Assembly (NCBI RefSeq): GCF_040546815.1 | Contig: NZ_JBEPOO010000001.1 | Span: 434,001 to 498,000, forward strand | Source: Devosia sp. 2618 | Lineage (GTDB): Bacteria > Pseudomonadota > Alphaproteobacteria > Rhizobiales > Devosiaceae | Length of the DNA: 64,000 bases | Direction: 5' to 3' | Shown: in pieces, positions 1 to 8,170 of the stretch | Layout: every line of letters begins with the position of its first letter | How positions within the stretch are numbered: position 1 is the stretch's first letter | The notes under the pieces: generated by a model | Told to the model about the DNA's origin: nothing | The model's input: the letters and a program-made list of their open reading frames with translations, nothing else | Database searches by the model: none | Position numbers and translations under genes: made by a program

Positions 1-140
1 GCCAGGTCGTGATCCGTCCGATGATGTACCTGGCGCTGAGCTATGATCACCGCATCGTCGACGGCAAGGAAGCCGTGACGTTCCTCGTGCGCGTCAAGGA
101 AAGCCTTGAAGCCCCAGAACGTCTGGTTCTCGACCTCTAA
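1..140 (+). CDS. sucB: 2-oxoglutarate dehydrogenase E2 (dihydrolipoamide succinyltransferase), 3' end only
   Basis: The window opens inside this gene; only the last 45 codons are present, read from base 3. The tail contains the 2-oxoacid dehydrogenase acyltransferase active-site motif ([14 protein letters not shown]), with the catalytic His and Asp of the family, and ends in ERLVLDL, typical of the succinyltransferase E2 (SucB/OdhB) rather than the pyruvate E2. E2 transfers the succinyl group from lipoamide to CoA in the TCA cycle. The E3 partner gene lpdA lies 1.7 kb downstream on the same strand, as in many Hyphomicrobiales suc operons, but three unrelated items separate them here. Identification as SucB rather than AceF is inferred from the short C-terminus and the lpdA context. 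Confidence 0.85.
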   Translation, partial: QVVIRPMMYLALSYDHRIVDGKEAVTFLVRVKESLEAPERLVLDL

Positions 141-162
141 GGTTCGACACTCTCAGTTTGAA

Positions 163-192
163 AAAAAGGGCGCAGGAAACTGCGCCCTTTTT
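163..192 (+). terminator. Rho-independent terminator after sucB
   Basis: A perfect 12-bp inverted repeat (AAAAAGGGCGCA, 6-nt loop, TGCGCCCTTTTT) ends in a T-run 52 bases after the sucB stop. The A-run on the 5' side makes it potentially bidirectional, also serving the convergent gene that ends at 206. Confidence 0.85.
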
Positions 193-205
193 GTTTGCGC
201 CGGTA

Positions 206-745
206 TCAGGCCTTGATGTCGCCAGTGATCTCTATGGCAGGCACTTTGAATCCCATGGCGAGCCAGGCGACGAGCAGTCTGGCGTAAAAGCCCGCCGTGG
301 CCATGGCGCCGGCCGGAACATCGTTGGTCAGCTGAACGTCGGGCGGCACGTTGCCAGTCTGCGTGCGCAGGTCGAGCGGGGCTAGGGGCCGTCCGGCCCA
401 AAGCCCGGCATAAAGGCTCAGCCAGTGGCCGCTGCTGAATTCGGTGAATACGGGTGTGTTGCAGCACTTGGTCAGCACGCGCCTCGTCGGCGAGGTGGGC
501 GTCAGGTGAAACTGGGCAAGGTTGTCGGTACCGTCGGGAAAGCGGACGCGATCCTTGCGGTAGAGGACGTAATGGGTCCCCCCGTTCGGCTCCCGCAGCG
601 GAAAGGCTGGCGGCACGCTGGCCAGCCGCGCCCCGGCCTCGCGGCAGCTGGTGCAATGGCACTCGGCATTGATGATGGGCTCGCCGATCACGTCAAGTTG
701 GAACTGGCCGCAGGCACATTTGAGGCGTGTGGTGGCGAGCGACAT
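206..745 (-). CDS. GFA (CENP-V/GFA) domain protein
   Basis: A 179-residue protein of the glutathione-dependent formaldehyde-activating (GFA/CENP-V) fold. The zinc ligands are visible: CACG at residues 10-13, CHCTSC at 29-34 and a Cys pair (TKCCN) about two-thirds along. The archetype, Gfa of Paracoccus, was proposed to aid S-hydroxymethylglutathione formation, but most GFA-domain proteins have no proven substrate, so no reaction is assigned. The start is supported by an AAAGGA ribosome site 7 bases before ATG. It is convergent with sucB and stands alone, which says little about its role. Confidence 0.8.
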   Translation of the reverse strand: MSLATTRLKCACGQFQLDVIGEPIINAECHCTSCREAGARLASVPPAFPLREPNGGTHYVLYRKDRVRFPDGTDNLAQFHLTPTSPTRRVLTKCCNTPVFTEFSSGHWLSLYAGLWAGRPLAPLDLRTQTGNVPPDVQLTNDVPAGAMATAGFYARLLVAWLAMGFKVPAIEITGDIKA

Positions 746-912
746 GGCGCATCCTTTCGGCGATCTCTGACACGGTTTTGATCGTTACCGACGGATCGCG
801 CAATGGCGAAGCTGCAACCGATCTAGCTGACCGCTTCTGTCATTAATGTGACCGCCCATTGGGCGTTGCATCCTAGAAATGGCCGCATTGCTGTGTCAGG
901 CAACGGACATCT

Positions 913-997
913 GCTTAACCACCACCAAAGGTTAGCATAATCGTGATGTGGGACACGCTCGATGCTAACAGTGTGTTAACGCATCTGGCGCAGATGC
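913..997. promoter_or_regulatory. Cluster of small dyads upstream of a secreted-protein gene
   Basis: The roughly 300-base gap 746-1042 holds no convincing gene. Its right half contains GCTTAACC (913-920) facing GGTTAGC (930-936), a perfect 8-bp repeat GTTAGCAT (931-938) facing ATGCTAAC (962-969), and a 7-bp stem with 3-nt loop GCATCTG/CAGATGC (981-997). These overlapping dyads suggest protein binding sites or a leader structure for the gene at 1043. TTAACC-type half sites recall CtrA boxes, but the TTAA-N7-TTAA spacing is not met. Confidence 0.3.
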
Positions 998-1042
998 GGT
1001 GGGGCAGATGGTCTGTTTTTTTGTCTCGGAGTTGAATGCCTC

Positions 1043-1489
1043 TTGCGCCCATTGGTTATCGCCGTCGTCTGGCTCGCAGCTTTTATTCCTACAACCAACG
1101 CACAAGAAACGGCAGACACGCGGCTGATCGGCGAACTCATGGCCTTTCACGGCACCAAGGCCATCGTCTCGGCCATGACCACCCATTGCTACGAGAACAC
1201 CGGGCTGGATAACGAGTACAAGGTCGCCAACGACAACTGGTACCTGCGCAATATCGGCTTCCTCGATCTGGCCGATCGCGTCGTCCTCCGGCTTGGGGGC
1301 GCCAGCGAAGGCCAGCAAAAAGCGGCTGAAACCTATGGCGGCACGCAGATCATGAGCGCCTTCAATCAGGCTGACGACAAGACCGTGTTCTGCCGCGCCT
1401 TCCTCGAACAGGTCGAAAGCGGCGCGCTCGACATCAACAAGTCGCTGCCCACCACCCTGTCCCGCGCCCAGGAAATCGCCTCACAGTAA
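1043..1489 (+). CDS. small secreted protein of unknown function
   Basis: A 148-residue protein that I do not recognise. The first 20 residues form a clear Sec signal peptide (a basic Arg, then a hydrophobic VIAVVWLAAF core, with likely cleavage after TTNA before QE). The mature domain is about 128 residues, largely helical-looking, with two Cys (THCYE and VFCRA) that could form one periplasmic disulfide. A TTG start is chosen because the signal peptide begins there. A GGAG lies about 11 bases upstream, and the nearby ATG at 1036 is in another frame. No neighbour shares its strand closely, so it appears monocistronic. Confidence 0.6.
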   Translation: MRPLVIAVVWLAAFIPTTNAQETADTRLIGELMAFHGTKAIVSAMTTHCYENTGLDNEYKVANDNWYLRNIGFLDLADRVVLRLGGASEGQQKAAETYGGTQIMSAFNQADDKTVFCRAFLEQVESGALDINKSLPTTLSRAQEIASQ

Positions 1490-1588
1490 TCCCCACCCTC
1501 ACGCGGCGCTGATAATATCGGCGTGCTGCGTTGCCCGGCGGGGAATGCTGGTGTAACGGATGGACCGCAATACTGCTGCGGTGCCCTG

Positions 1589-1852
1589 ATGAACTTCGGA
1601 TGGCTAGAGTTTGCCGGACTGATGCTGAAAACGCGTATCAACGCGTCGCGTCCGGACGCAGTCGTGACGTGAATGGGCATCATGCTTATTGCCCGGTTCG
1701 CATCGGTCCCCGCTTTGTTTAAGACAACCGCAGATAGAGTAGGGTTTTTCCGCTTTCGCCGGTGGTTAAATCGTGTGACCGGCATTACCTTTAGCGTGCT
1801 CGCGGTCCGTGTGGCCTTCGCACAAACAGCACTAATCAGTTTCGGGGCATAA
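1589..1852 (+). pseudogene. remnant of a LysE/RhtB-family amino-acid exporter (C-terminal fragment, in-frame stop)
   Basis: One reading frame from ATG 1589 runs to a TGA at 1670, resumes at ATG 1673 and ends at TAA 1850-1852, one base before the lpdA ATG. The last 59 codons contain RRWLNRVTG followed by a hydrophobic helix ending VRVAFAQ. This matches the usual C-terminal signature of LysE/RhtB transporters (R-W-[IL]-N-R-[VIL]-T-G then a last TM helix). The upstream four helices of a normal ~205-residue LysE protein are absent. A truncated, internally stopped relic is the simplest reading; a small expressed membrane peptide of 59 residues is the alternative. Confidence 0.4.
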
Positions 1853-1853
1853 A

Positions 1854-3263
1854 ATGGCAGACGCTTTCGACCTCACCATCATCGGCTCAGGCCCAGGCGG
1901 CTACGTTGCGGCGATCCGCGCGGCCCAGCTCGGCATGAAAGTTGCCGTGGTGGAAAAATGGGCGACGCATGGCGGTACGTGCCTGAACATCGGCTGCATT
2001 CCATCCAAGGCGCTGCTTTACGCGTCCGAGATGTTTGAAGAGGCCGGTCATGGCCTCAAGGCGCTCGGCGTCGATGTACCAAAGCCGGTCCTGAACCTGC
2101 CCCAGATGATGAACCACAAGACCGAAACGGTTGCGGCCAATGTTGGCGGCGTGGATTATCTCTTTAAAAAGAACAAGATAACCGCCTTCCGCGGCATCGG
2201 CACCATTGCCGCGCCCGGCAAGGTGCATGTGACGCCACAGAATGGCGCGACGACCGAGATCGAGACCAAGAACATCGTGATTGCCACGGGTTCGGTGTCG
2301 GCCGGCCTGCCCGGCATTGAGATCGACGAGAAGACCATCGTCACCTCGACTGGTGCGCTGAACCTTGAAAAGGTCCCTGCCAAGCTGGTGGTGATCGGCG
2401 CTGGCGTCATCGGGCTCGAGCTTGGCTCGGTCTGGGCACGTCTGGGCAGCCAGGTGACTGTGGTTGAATATCTCGACCGCATCCTGCCCGGCATGGACAG
2501 CGAAGTGGCCCGCCAGTTCCAGCGCATGCTGCAGAAGCAGGGCGTTGAGTTCAAGCTGTCGAGCAAGGTTTCCGGTATCGACAAGCAGGACGATGGTTCG
2601 CTCAAGGTCCGCGTCGAACCCGCCAAGGGCGGCGAAGTCGAAATTCTCGATGCCAACGTGGCGCTGGTCGCTATCGGCCGCAAGCCGTTCACCGAAGGTC
2701 TCGGCCTTGATCTCGTCGGCGTGGCGCTGGACGAGCGTGGTCGCGTGCGCGTCGACCAGCACTACAAGACTTCCGTTGATGGCATCTACGCCATTGGCGA
2801 CGTGATCACCGGACCGATGCTGGCGCACAAGGCCGAAGACGAGGGCATTGCCGTCGCTGAGATTCTCAATGGCCAGGCTGGTCACGTGAACTACGGCGTG
2901 ATGCCTGCAGTGGTCTATACGAACCCTGAAATCGCTTCGGTCGGTAAGACCGAGGACGAGCTCAAGGCTGAAGGCACCGAGTACAAGGTCGGCAAATTCC
3001 CCTTCACCGCCAATGGCCGCGCCAAGGCGATGCTGGCGACACAGGGCTTTGTGAAGATCCTGTCTGACGTCAACACCGACCGCGTTCTGGGCGCTCATAT
3101 CGTTGGCAAGAATGCCGGCGAGATGATCCACGAGCTGGTCGTGCTGATGGAATTTTCAGGCTCATCCGAAGATCTGGCGCGCTCGACCCACGCGCACCCA
3201 ACGCTTTCGGAAGCCGTGCGCGAAGCGGCGCTGTCGCTGGGCGATGGTGCCATCCACATCTGA
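1854..3263 (+). CDS. lpdA: dihydrolipoyl dehydrogenase (E3)
   Basis: A 469-residue flavoprotein that reoxidises dihydrolipoamide of 2-oxoacid dehydrogenase complexes, passing electrons via FAD to NAD+. Seen directly: the N-terminal FAD dinucleotide motif GSGPGGY (11-17), the redox-active disulfide GGTCLNIGC (C43, C48), a second NAD-binding Rossmann motif ([10 protein letters not shown]) in the middle, the second FAD motif (YAIGDV), and the C-terminal dimer-interface catalytic H448 and E453 in HAHPTLSE. Length is normal. It lies downstream of sucB on the same strand, so it is probably the E3 of the 2-oxoglutarate complex, and is likely shared with pyruvate dehydrogenase. It has its own terminator. 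Confidence 0.96.
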   Translation: MADAFDLTIIGSGPGGYVAAIRAAQLGMKVAVVEKWATHGGTCLNIGCIPSKALLYASEMFEEAGHGLKALGVDVPKPVLNLPQMMNHKTETVAANVGGVDYLFKKNKITAFRGIGTIAAPGKVHVTPQNGATTEIETKNIVIATGSVSAGLPGIEIDEKTIVTSTGALNLEKVPAKLVVIGAGVIGLELGSVWARLGSQVTVVEYLDRILPGMDSEVARQFQRMLQKQGVEFKLSSKVSGIDKQDDGSLKVRVEPAKGGEVEILDANVALVAIGRKPFTEGLGLDLVGVALDERGRVRVDQHYKTSVDGIYAIGDVITGPMLAHKAEDEGIAVAEILNGQAGHVNYGVMPAVVYTNPEIASVGKTEDELKAEGTEYKVGKFPFTANGRAKAMLATQGFVKILSDVNTDRVLGAHIVGKNAGEMIHELVVLMEFSGSSEDLARSTHAHPTLSEAVREAALSLGDGAIHI

Positions 3264-3301
3264 TGATCTAGGGGCTTCGGTCCAACGTACTGCAATTTTT
3301 G

Positions 3302-3336
3302 AGCGCCGTCGGGTCCATCCCGGCGGCGCTTTTTTG
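3302..3336 (+). terminator. Rho-independent terminator after lpdA
   Basis: A GCGCCGTCGGG stem, 5-nt loop and CCCGGCGGCGC (one G-T wobble) are followed by six Ts, 38 bases after the lpdA stop. Confidence 0.85.
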
Positions 3337-3514
3337 CGGGATAAGGCTCCGAGTTGAGCCGGTCTTTGCCGGATATCCCCACTTCGCCGCCGCCTGATAA
3401 AATCAGGAACCTGACCGGCAGCGCACGGATATTCGGCTCCCAACCAAGGCCGCTCGTCGGCTTTTTAGCCGCGAAGCCAGCGTGGACAATTCTCCCAAAC
3501 GCAGCCAAAGTCAT

Positions 3515-3539
3515 CATACAAATCTAGAATTATTGTATG
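3515..3539. promoter_or_regulatory. 25-bp dyad operator upstream of the uronate operon
   Basis: CATACAA (3515-3521) and TTGTATG (3533-3539) form a perfect 7-bp inverted repeat separated by 11 A/T-rich bases. It abuts the -35 box of the promoter that reads into dctP. A two-turn dyad of this size fits the dimeric FadR-type GntR regulator encoded in the same operon at 6587, though the pairing is inferred. Confidence 0.6.
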
Positions 3540-3568
3540 TTGACTTGTCTTTTTGACTTCCATACTAG
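3540..3568 (+). promoter_or_regulatory. sigma70-type promoter of the uronate operon
   Basis: TTGACT (3540-3545), a 17-base spacer and TACTAG (3563-3568) fit a housekeeping promoter. Transcription would start near 3575, leaving a leader of about 140 bases before dctP. Confidence 0.55.
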
Positions 3569-3713
3569 TTTGAGCACCAAGCTTGTGCCGAGTCCAGAGG
3601 GACGATGGTGGGCTTGAGCGAAGGGGTGGGAAGACCCGATCGCGCAACAACGGCATCGACAAGAATGGCCCCATGAAGCGGGCCTGTCGGTGTCATCAAT
3701 TGGGAGGACACCA

Positions 3714-4691
3714 ATGTTTCATCTGCCTAAACTGGCGGCGACTGCGCTCGTCGCTGCATCCCTTATGGTTTCGACTGCCAGCGCCCAGACCGTGCTGCGC
3801 TCGTCAGATACCCATCCCGATGGCTACCCAACCGTTGAAGCGGTGAAGGCTTTCGGCGAGATCCTCAGCGAGAAGACCGACGGTCGTTACTCGGTTGAAG
3901 TGTTCCACTCGTCCCAGCTGGGCGAAGAGAAGGACACCATCGAGCAGACCCAGTTCGGTGTGATCGACATGAACCGCATCTCGATCGGCGCGTTCAACAC
4001 CCAGGTTCCAGCCGCTACCGTTACGCAGCTGCCTTACATCTTCCGCTCGGCCGACCACATGCACCACGTGCTTGATGGCCCGATCGGCGAAGAAATTCTG
4101 GCCGCATTTGACGATGTTGGTGTGGTTGCACTCGCCTTCTACGATGGCGGCGCGCGCTCGTTCTACAACAGCTCCAAGCCCATCACGACGCCAGCCGACA
4201 TGGCCGGCATGAAGGTGCGCGTGATGCAGTCCGACATTTTCGTGGACATGGTTGCGGCCTTTGGCGGTAACGCCACCCCAATGCCATATGGCGAAGTCTA
4301 TTCGGGAATCCAGACGGGCATTCTCGATGGCGCTGAAAACAACTTCCCAAGCTATGACACTGCTGGTCACGCCGAAGTTGCGCAGTTCTACTCGCTCGAC
4401 GAACACCTGATGGTGCCAGAAGTTCTGGTGATCTCGAAGGTTGTCTGGGACGGCCTGACGCCAGAAGACCAGACGCTGTTCCGTGAAGCTGCCAAGGAAT
4501 CGGTCGCCATTCAGCGCGAGCTTTGGGCCGCCAAGGAAATTGAATCGCGTGCCGCTGTTGAAGCACTTGGCGCGACGATCAACGAAGTCGACAAGAAGCC
4601 CTTCATCGATGCAATGGGCCCGGTCTACGACAAGTACGTTACCGATCCAGCGCTCAAGGATCTGGTCGCCCGTATTCAGGCCACTGAATAA
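3714..4691 (+). CDS. dctP: TRAP transporter solute-binding protein, uronate type (DctP family)
   Basis: A 325-residue periplasmic binding protein of a TRAP importer. The signal peptide covers about 26 residues ([18 protein letters not shown] before QTVLR). The mature chain shows DctP features: the [16 protein letters not shown] strand and helix at the start, and [14 protein letters not shown] in mid-protein, where the family has the Arg that binds the substrate carboxylate. The start at 3714 is chosen because GGGAGG lies 6 bases before this ATG; a GTG 24 bases upstream lacks a site. It heads the dctPQM-gntR-kduI-kduD-kdgF operon, so the likely ligand is a hexuronate or unsaturated uronate. 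Confidence 0.9.
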   Translation: MFHLPKLAATALVAASLMVSTASAQTVLRSSDTHPDGYPTVEAVKAFGEILSEKTDGRYSVEVFHSSQLGEEKDTIEQTQFGVIDMNRISIGAFNTQVPAATVTQLPYIFRSADHMHHVLDGPIGEEILAAFDDVGVVALAFYDGGARSFYNSSKPITTPADMAGMKVRVMQSDIFVDMVAAFGGNATPMPYGEVYSGIQTGILDGAENNFPSYDTAGHAEVAQFYSLDEHLMVPEVLVISKVVWDGLTPEDQTLFREAAKESVAIQRELWAAKEIESRAAVEALGATINEVDKKPFIDAMGPVYDKYVTDPALKDLVARIQATE

Positions 4692-4703
4692 TCCATCCGA
4701 GCG

Positions 4704-4730
4704 GGCCGGCGCGTCATGCGCCGGCCTTTC
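4704..4730 (+). terminator. intra-operon stem-loop between dctP and dctQ
   Basis: A perfect GGCCGGCGC / GCGCCGGCC hairpin with a 5-nt loop is followed by TTTCTT. In binding-protein operons such a stem commonly attenuates read-through or protects the 3' end, giving more binding protein than membrane subunits. Confidence 0.7.
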
Positions 4731-4768
4731 TTGCTTGCGTGGTGGCCGTGGCCACCGGGAGACACGTC

Positions 4769-5296
4769 GTGAGAGACAGGCTTCTGCCCATCAGCCGCGT
4801 TCTGGGGCTGATTTCCAATACTGCGCTCTGGCTGGCAGGCATCGGCCTGGTCGCCATGACCGTTATCGTCGCCTACCAGGTGTTCATGCGTTTCGTGCTC
4901 AATAACTCCCCGGCCTGGACCGAGGCTGGCTCGATCATGATCATGACCTGGTTCATTTTCCTCGGAGCTGCGGTGGGCGTGCGCGAGAACTTCCATATGG
5001 GGTTTGACGTGCTGCTCTATATCCTTCCACCCGGCGCCAAGCCTTGGCTGCGGGGCATCAGCGATGTCCTCATCTTCGGTTTTGCCTTTGGCATGGTCTG
5101 GTATGGCGGCGAACTCGCCATCCGGTTCTGGTCGACACGTATCCCTGTTCTGGGCCTGCCGACCGCATTCACCTATTTCCCCATCGTCGTCTCCGGCGTG
5201 TTGATGTGCCTGTTCTCCCTTGAGCGCTTTTTGCTGCGCCTTGCCGGCGAGCCCGTCGACGACGTCGCCGCAGACCCAACGATTACCGAGGCCTGA
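4769..5296 (+). CDS. dctQ: TRAP transporter small permease (DctQ)
   Basis: A 175-residue four-TM protein of the DctQ family, the small membrane subunit that pairs with DctM. Four hydrophobic helices are visible at roughly 12-35, 50-70, 88-112 and 128-150, and the second segment carries the family-typical WTEAGSIMIMTWFIFLG. The GTG start is preferred because GGGAG lies 7 bases upstream; an in-frame GTG 30 bases earlier has none. The stop is 5 bases before dctM, so the two are coupled. Confidence 0.88.
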   Translation: MRDRLLPISRVLGLISNTALWLAGIGLVAMTVIVAYQVFMRFVLNNSPAWTEAGSIMIMTWFIFLGAAVGVRENFHMGFDVLLYILPPGAKPWLRGISDVLIFGFAFGMVWYGGELAIRFWSTRIPVLGLPTAFTYFPIVVSGVLMCLFSLERFLLRLAGEPVDDVAADPTITEA

Positions 5297-5301
5297 GGCT
5301 T

Positions 5302-6585
5302 ATGGAATATTGGATTCTCTTCGGTTCCTTCACGGTCATGATGATGATCGGTACGCCGATCGCGTACTGTCTCGGCATTGCGAGCTTTCTGACCATTATC
5401 TTTCTGGGGCGCCCGGCTATCGTGGTGTTTCAGCAGCTGAACTCCGGCGTTTCGGCGTTCAGCCTCTTGGCCATTCCGTTCTTCATCTTTGCCGGTGACC
5501 TGATGATGCGCGGCGGTATCGCTGCCCGCATCATCCAGTTTGCCGGCTCGATGATCGGCCATGTTCGCGGCGGTTTGGGGCAGGTCAATATCGCCGCCTC
5601 GACGCTGTTTGGCGGCATCTCGGGCTCGGCTGTGGCCGAAGCGGCTGCCGTTGGCGGCATCATGATCCCGCAGATGAAGGCCCGTGGTTATGGCGCCGAC
5701 TATGCGGTGAACGTGACCTCGATGGCAGCACTGATCGCGCTGTTGCTGCCACCCAGCCACAACATGATCATCTATTCGCTTTCGGGCGGCGGCAACATTT
5801 CGATCGCTGACCTGTTCACGGCAGGCATCATTCCGGGCCTGCTGCTGGCAGGGGCACTGAGCATCACGGCCTATATCGTGGCGGTGAAGCGTGGTTACCC
5901 AACCGAGGCCTTCCAGGGCTTCCGCAAGGTCGGCTATTTTTTCGTCGCCTCCATTCCAGGCCTAATGCTGATCGCCATCATCTTTGGCGGCGTGCGCTCG
6001 GGTATCTTCACGGCGACGGAAAGCTCGTGCATCGCGGTGCTCTACGCATTCTTCGTGACGCTGCTGGTCTATCGTTCGCTGAGCTGGAAAGAGTTCGTCC
6101 ACTCGGTGCTCGGCGCCGTGCGGACCACCGCCATGGTGCTGTTCATCATCGGCGCGGCGGCATCGTTTGGTTGGCTGATGGCCTACCTCAAGGTCGCAAC
6201 GATCCTGACTGCCGGCATGGCAGCCATCTCTAGCGATCCGCTGATGGTTCTGCTGATGATCAACATCCTCTTGCTGCTGCTCGGCACCTTCATGGACATG
6301 GGGCCACTGATCATCATCACGACGCCGATCTTCCTACCGATGGTGAAGGCCTTCGGTGTTGATCCGGTGCATTTCGGGGTGATCATGATCCTCAACCTTG
6401 GTATTGGCCTCAATACGCCGCCGCTGGGTCCCGTGCAGTTCGTGGCCGCCGCGGTGGGCAAGATAACGGTGTGGGAAGCCATGCGCAGCATCTGGCCGTT
6501 CTATACGGCAGGTCTGGTGGTGCTTGGTCTTGTGACCTACATCCCCGCGCTGTCGCTGTGGCTGCCAGCCTTGTTCAGGGGCTAG
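5302..6585 (+). CDS. dctM: TRAP transporter large permease (DctM)
   Basis: A 427-residue integral membrane protein of the DctM/IT superfamily, with about 12 hydrophobic helices over its whole length. It is the Na+-coupled transport channel that accepts ligand from DctP. Conserved features are SGVSAFSLLAIPFFIFAG in the first third, the FGGISGSAVAEAAAVG re-entrant loop, and NTPPLGP near the C-terminus. The length is normal. The next gene (gntR) starts two bases after its stop, indicating one transcript. Confidence 0.93.
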   Translation: MEYWILFGSFTVMMMIGTPIAYCLGIASFLTIIFLGRPAIVVFQQLNSGVSAFSLLAIPFFIFAGDLMMRGGIAARIIQFAGSMIGHVRGGLGQVNIAASTLFGGISGSAVAEAAAVGGIMIPQMKARGYGADYAVNVTSMAALIALLLPPSHNMIIYSLSGGGNISIADLFTAGIIPGLLLAGALSITAYIVAVKRGYPTEAFQGFRKVGYFFVASIPGLMLIAIIFGGVRSGIFTATESSCIAVLYAFFVTLLVYRSLSWKEFVHSVLGAVRTTAMVLFIIGAAASFGWLMAYLKVATILTAGMAAISSDPLMVLLMINILLLLLGTFMDMGPLIIITTPIFLPMVKAFGVDPVHFGVIMILNLGIGLNTPPLGPVQFVAAAVGKITVWEAMRSIWPFYTAGLVVLGLVTYIPALSLWLPALFRG

Positions 6586-6586
6586 C

Positions 6587-7336
6587 ATGAGCTTGAATGA
6601 CGACATCGTCGCGCCGAACCGCAAACCCAAGCTTGCCGACCTTGTCGTCGGCACGTTGCGGAAGCGGATCAGCGCGGGCGAATATCGGGTGGGCGGCAAG
6701 CTGCCCACCGAACATCAGATGACGACCATTTTCGGCGTCAGCCGCACCGTTGTGCGCGAGGCCATTGCGGCGCTCGCTGCTGACGGTCTGGTCGAGCCCC
6801 GCCAGGGTGCGGGCGTCTTTGTGGTGGGCAATGCTGCCACGCCGTTCAGCTCGATCGGCGCCGAGCGCTCCAACAAGATTTCAGTCGCGATCAATGTGCT
6901 CGAAGTGCGCATGGGCATCGAGATCGAGTCGGCCGGTCTCGCCGCTGTGCGACGCAGCACCAGCCAGGAAGCGGCGATCCACGAGACCTGGAACGAGTTC
7001 AACCGGCTGCTGAAGCTGCGTATTCCGACCGGGAAATCCGACTTTGCCTTCCACCGCGCCATCGCGGCCGCCACCAACAATCCGTTCTATATCGAGGTGC
7101 TGGACGGATTGGGCAGCCGCACCATCCCCTGCGACGTGGCCTCCCCCTGGGGCACGGAAAGCGTCCTCACATACGAGTACCAGCAGGGACTACAGCAAGA
7201 GCACCTCACCATTTTGCGAGCCATTTCAGCGCAGGACCCCGATGCCGCGCGCGAGGCGATGCGACACCATCTGTCGCTGAGCCAGGACCGCTACCGCAAC
7301 CGGCTGCGCGAGCAGCCCTCTGCCATTCAGGATTGA
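6587..7336 (+). CDS. GntR-family regulator, FadR/FCD subfamily, of the uronate operon
   Basis: A 249-residue regulator: an N-terminal winged helix (residues 15-85, with KLPTEHQMTTIFGVSRTVVREA carried over the recognition helix and QGAGVFVV in the wing) and a C-terminal all-helical FCD ligand domain with His-containing metal site residues (FHRAIAAATNN, then EHLTILRAI and MRHHL). It sits inside the operon between the transporter and kduI, so it probably senses a uronate intermediate and represses the promoter at 3540 through the 3515-3539 dyad. The ligand is unproven; relatives include UxuR/ExuR-type and KdgR-like GntR proteins. Confidence 0.88.
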   Translation: MSLNDDIVAPNRKPKLADLVVGTLRKRISAGEYRVGGKLPTEHQMTTIFGVSRTVVREAIAALAADGLVEPRQGAGVFVVGNAATPFSSIGAERSNKISVAINVLEVRMGIEIESAGLAAVRRSTSQEAAIHETWNEFNRLLKLRIPTGKSDFAFHRAIAAATNNPFYIEVLDGLGSRTIPCDVASPWGTESVLTYEYQQGLQQEHLTILRAISAQDPDAAREAMRHHLSLSQDRYRNRLREQPSAIQD

Positions 7337-7339
7337 ATT

Positions 7340-8170
7340 ATGACCACCGATTTTGACATTCGCTTCGCCATTGACCCGGTGAGCGCCTCGACCATGAACA
7401 CCAGCGAGTTGCGCGAGAATTTTCTGATCGATGACCTGTTTGCCGAAGGTGCCATCAACTGGACCTATACCCATTACGACCGCATGGCCGTTGGTGGCGC
7501 AGTGCCCGGCGCGTCGCCGCTGGCGCTGGAAACCATCAAGCCAACCGGCACCGCCTATTTCCTCGAACGCCGTGAGCTGATCGCCGCCAATATCGGCGAA
7601 GCGGGCACCATCACGGTCGATGGCAAGGACTATGCCGTCGGTTCGCGCGACATGCTCTATGTCGGTATGGGCGCCAAGGACGTGAAATTTGCTGGGCAGG
7701 GTGCCAAGTTCTACCTGCTGAGTGCGCCGGCACACGCCACCCACCCCACAACGCTGATCAAGCAGAGCGATGCCAAGCGCCTGGATCTGGGTAGCCAGCA
7801 GACGGCCAACGAGCGGTCGATCTTCCAGTTCGTCAACGCTGACAGCGTCAAGACCTGCCAGCTGGTCGTAGGCCTCACCAGCTTTGCGCCGGGTTCTGTG
7901 TGGAACACGATGCCAGCCCACGTGCATGACCGTCGCATGGAAGCCTATCTCTATTTCGATCTGCAGCCCGATGCCTTCGTGATGCATCTGATGGGTGAAC
8001 CCGAAGAGACCCGCCACCTGATCGTACGCAATGAAGAAGCCGTGATTTCTCCACCATGGTCGATCCATTCGGGCGCCGGCACCGGTTCTTACACCTTCAT
8101 CTGGGCTATGGCCGGCGACAATATCGACTACACCGACGCTGAAAAGATCGGCATGGACGAACTGCTGTGA
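7340..8170 (+). CDS. kduI: 5-dehydro-4-deoxy-D-glucuronate isomerase
   Basis: A 276-residue cupin-fold isomerase converting 5-keto-4-deoxyuronate (DKI) to 3-deoxy-D-glycero-2,5-hexodiulosonate in pectin and glycosaminoglycan degradation. The zinc-binding HVHDRRMEAY motif lies at about residues 194-203, and the late histidine is in PPWSIHSGAGTGSY. The length agrees with E. coli KduI (278). The start is 3 bases after the gntR stop. The stop overlaps the kduD start by four bases, implying translational coupling with the next step of the pathway. Confidence 0.96.
   Translation: MTTDFDIRFAIDPVSASTMNTSELRENFLIDDLFAEGAINWTYTHYDRMAVGGAVPGASPLALETIKPTGTAYFLERRELIAANIGEAGTITVDGKDYAVGSRDMLYVGMGAKDVKFAGQGAKFYLLSAPAHATHPTTLIKQSDAKRLDLGSQQTANERSIFQFVNADSVKTCQLVVGLTSFAPGSVWNTMPAHVHDRRMEAYLYFDLQPDAFVMHLMGEPEETRHLIVRNEEAVISPPWSIHSGAGTGSYTFIWAMAGDNIDYTDAEKIGMDELL

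Noticed and set aside
1887..3131. A 414-codon open frame on the minus strand across lpdA
   Set aside because: It runs antisense through the dihydrolipoyl dehydrogenase gene, has no ribosome site or recognisable domain, and follows from GC-rich codon bias.
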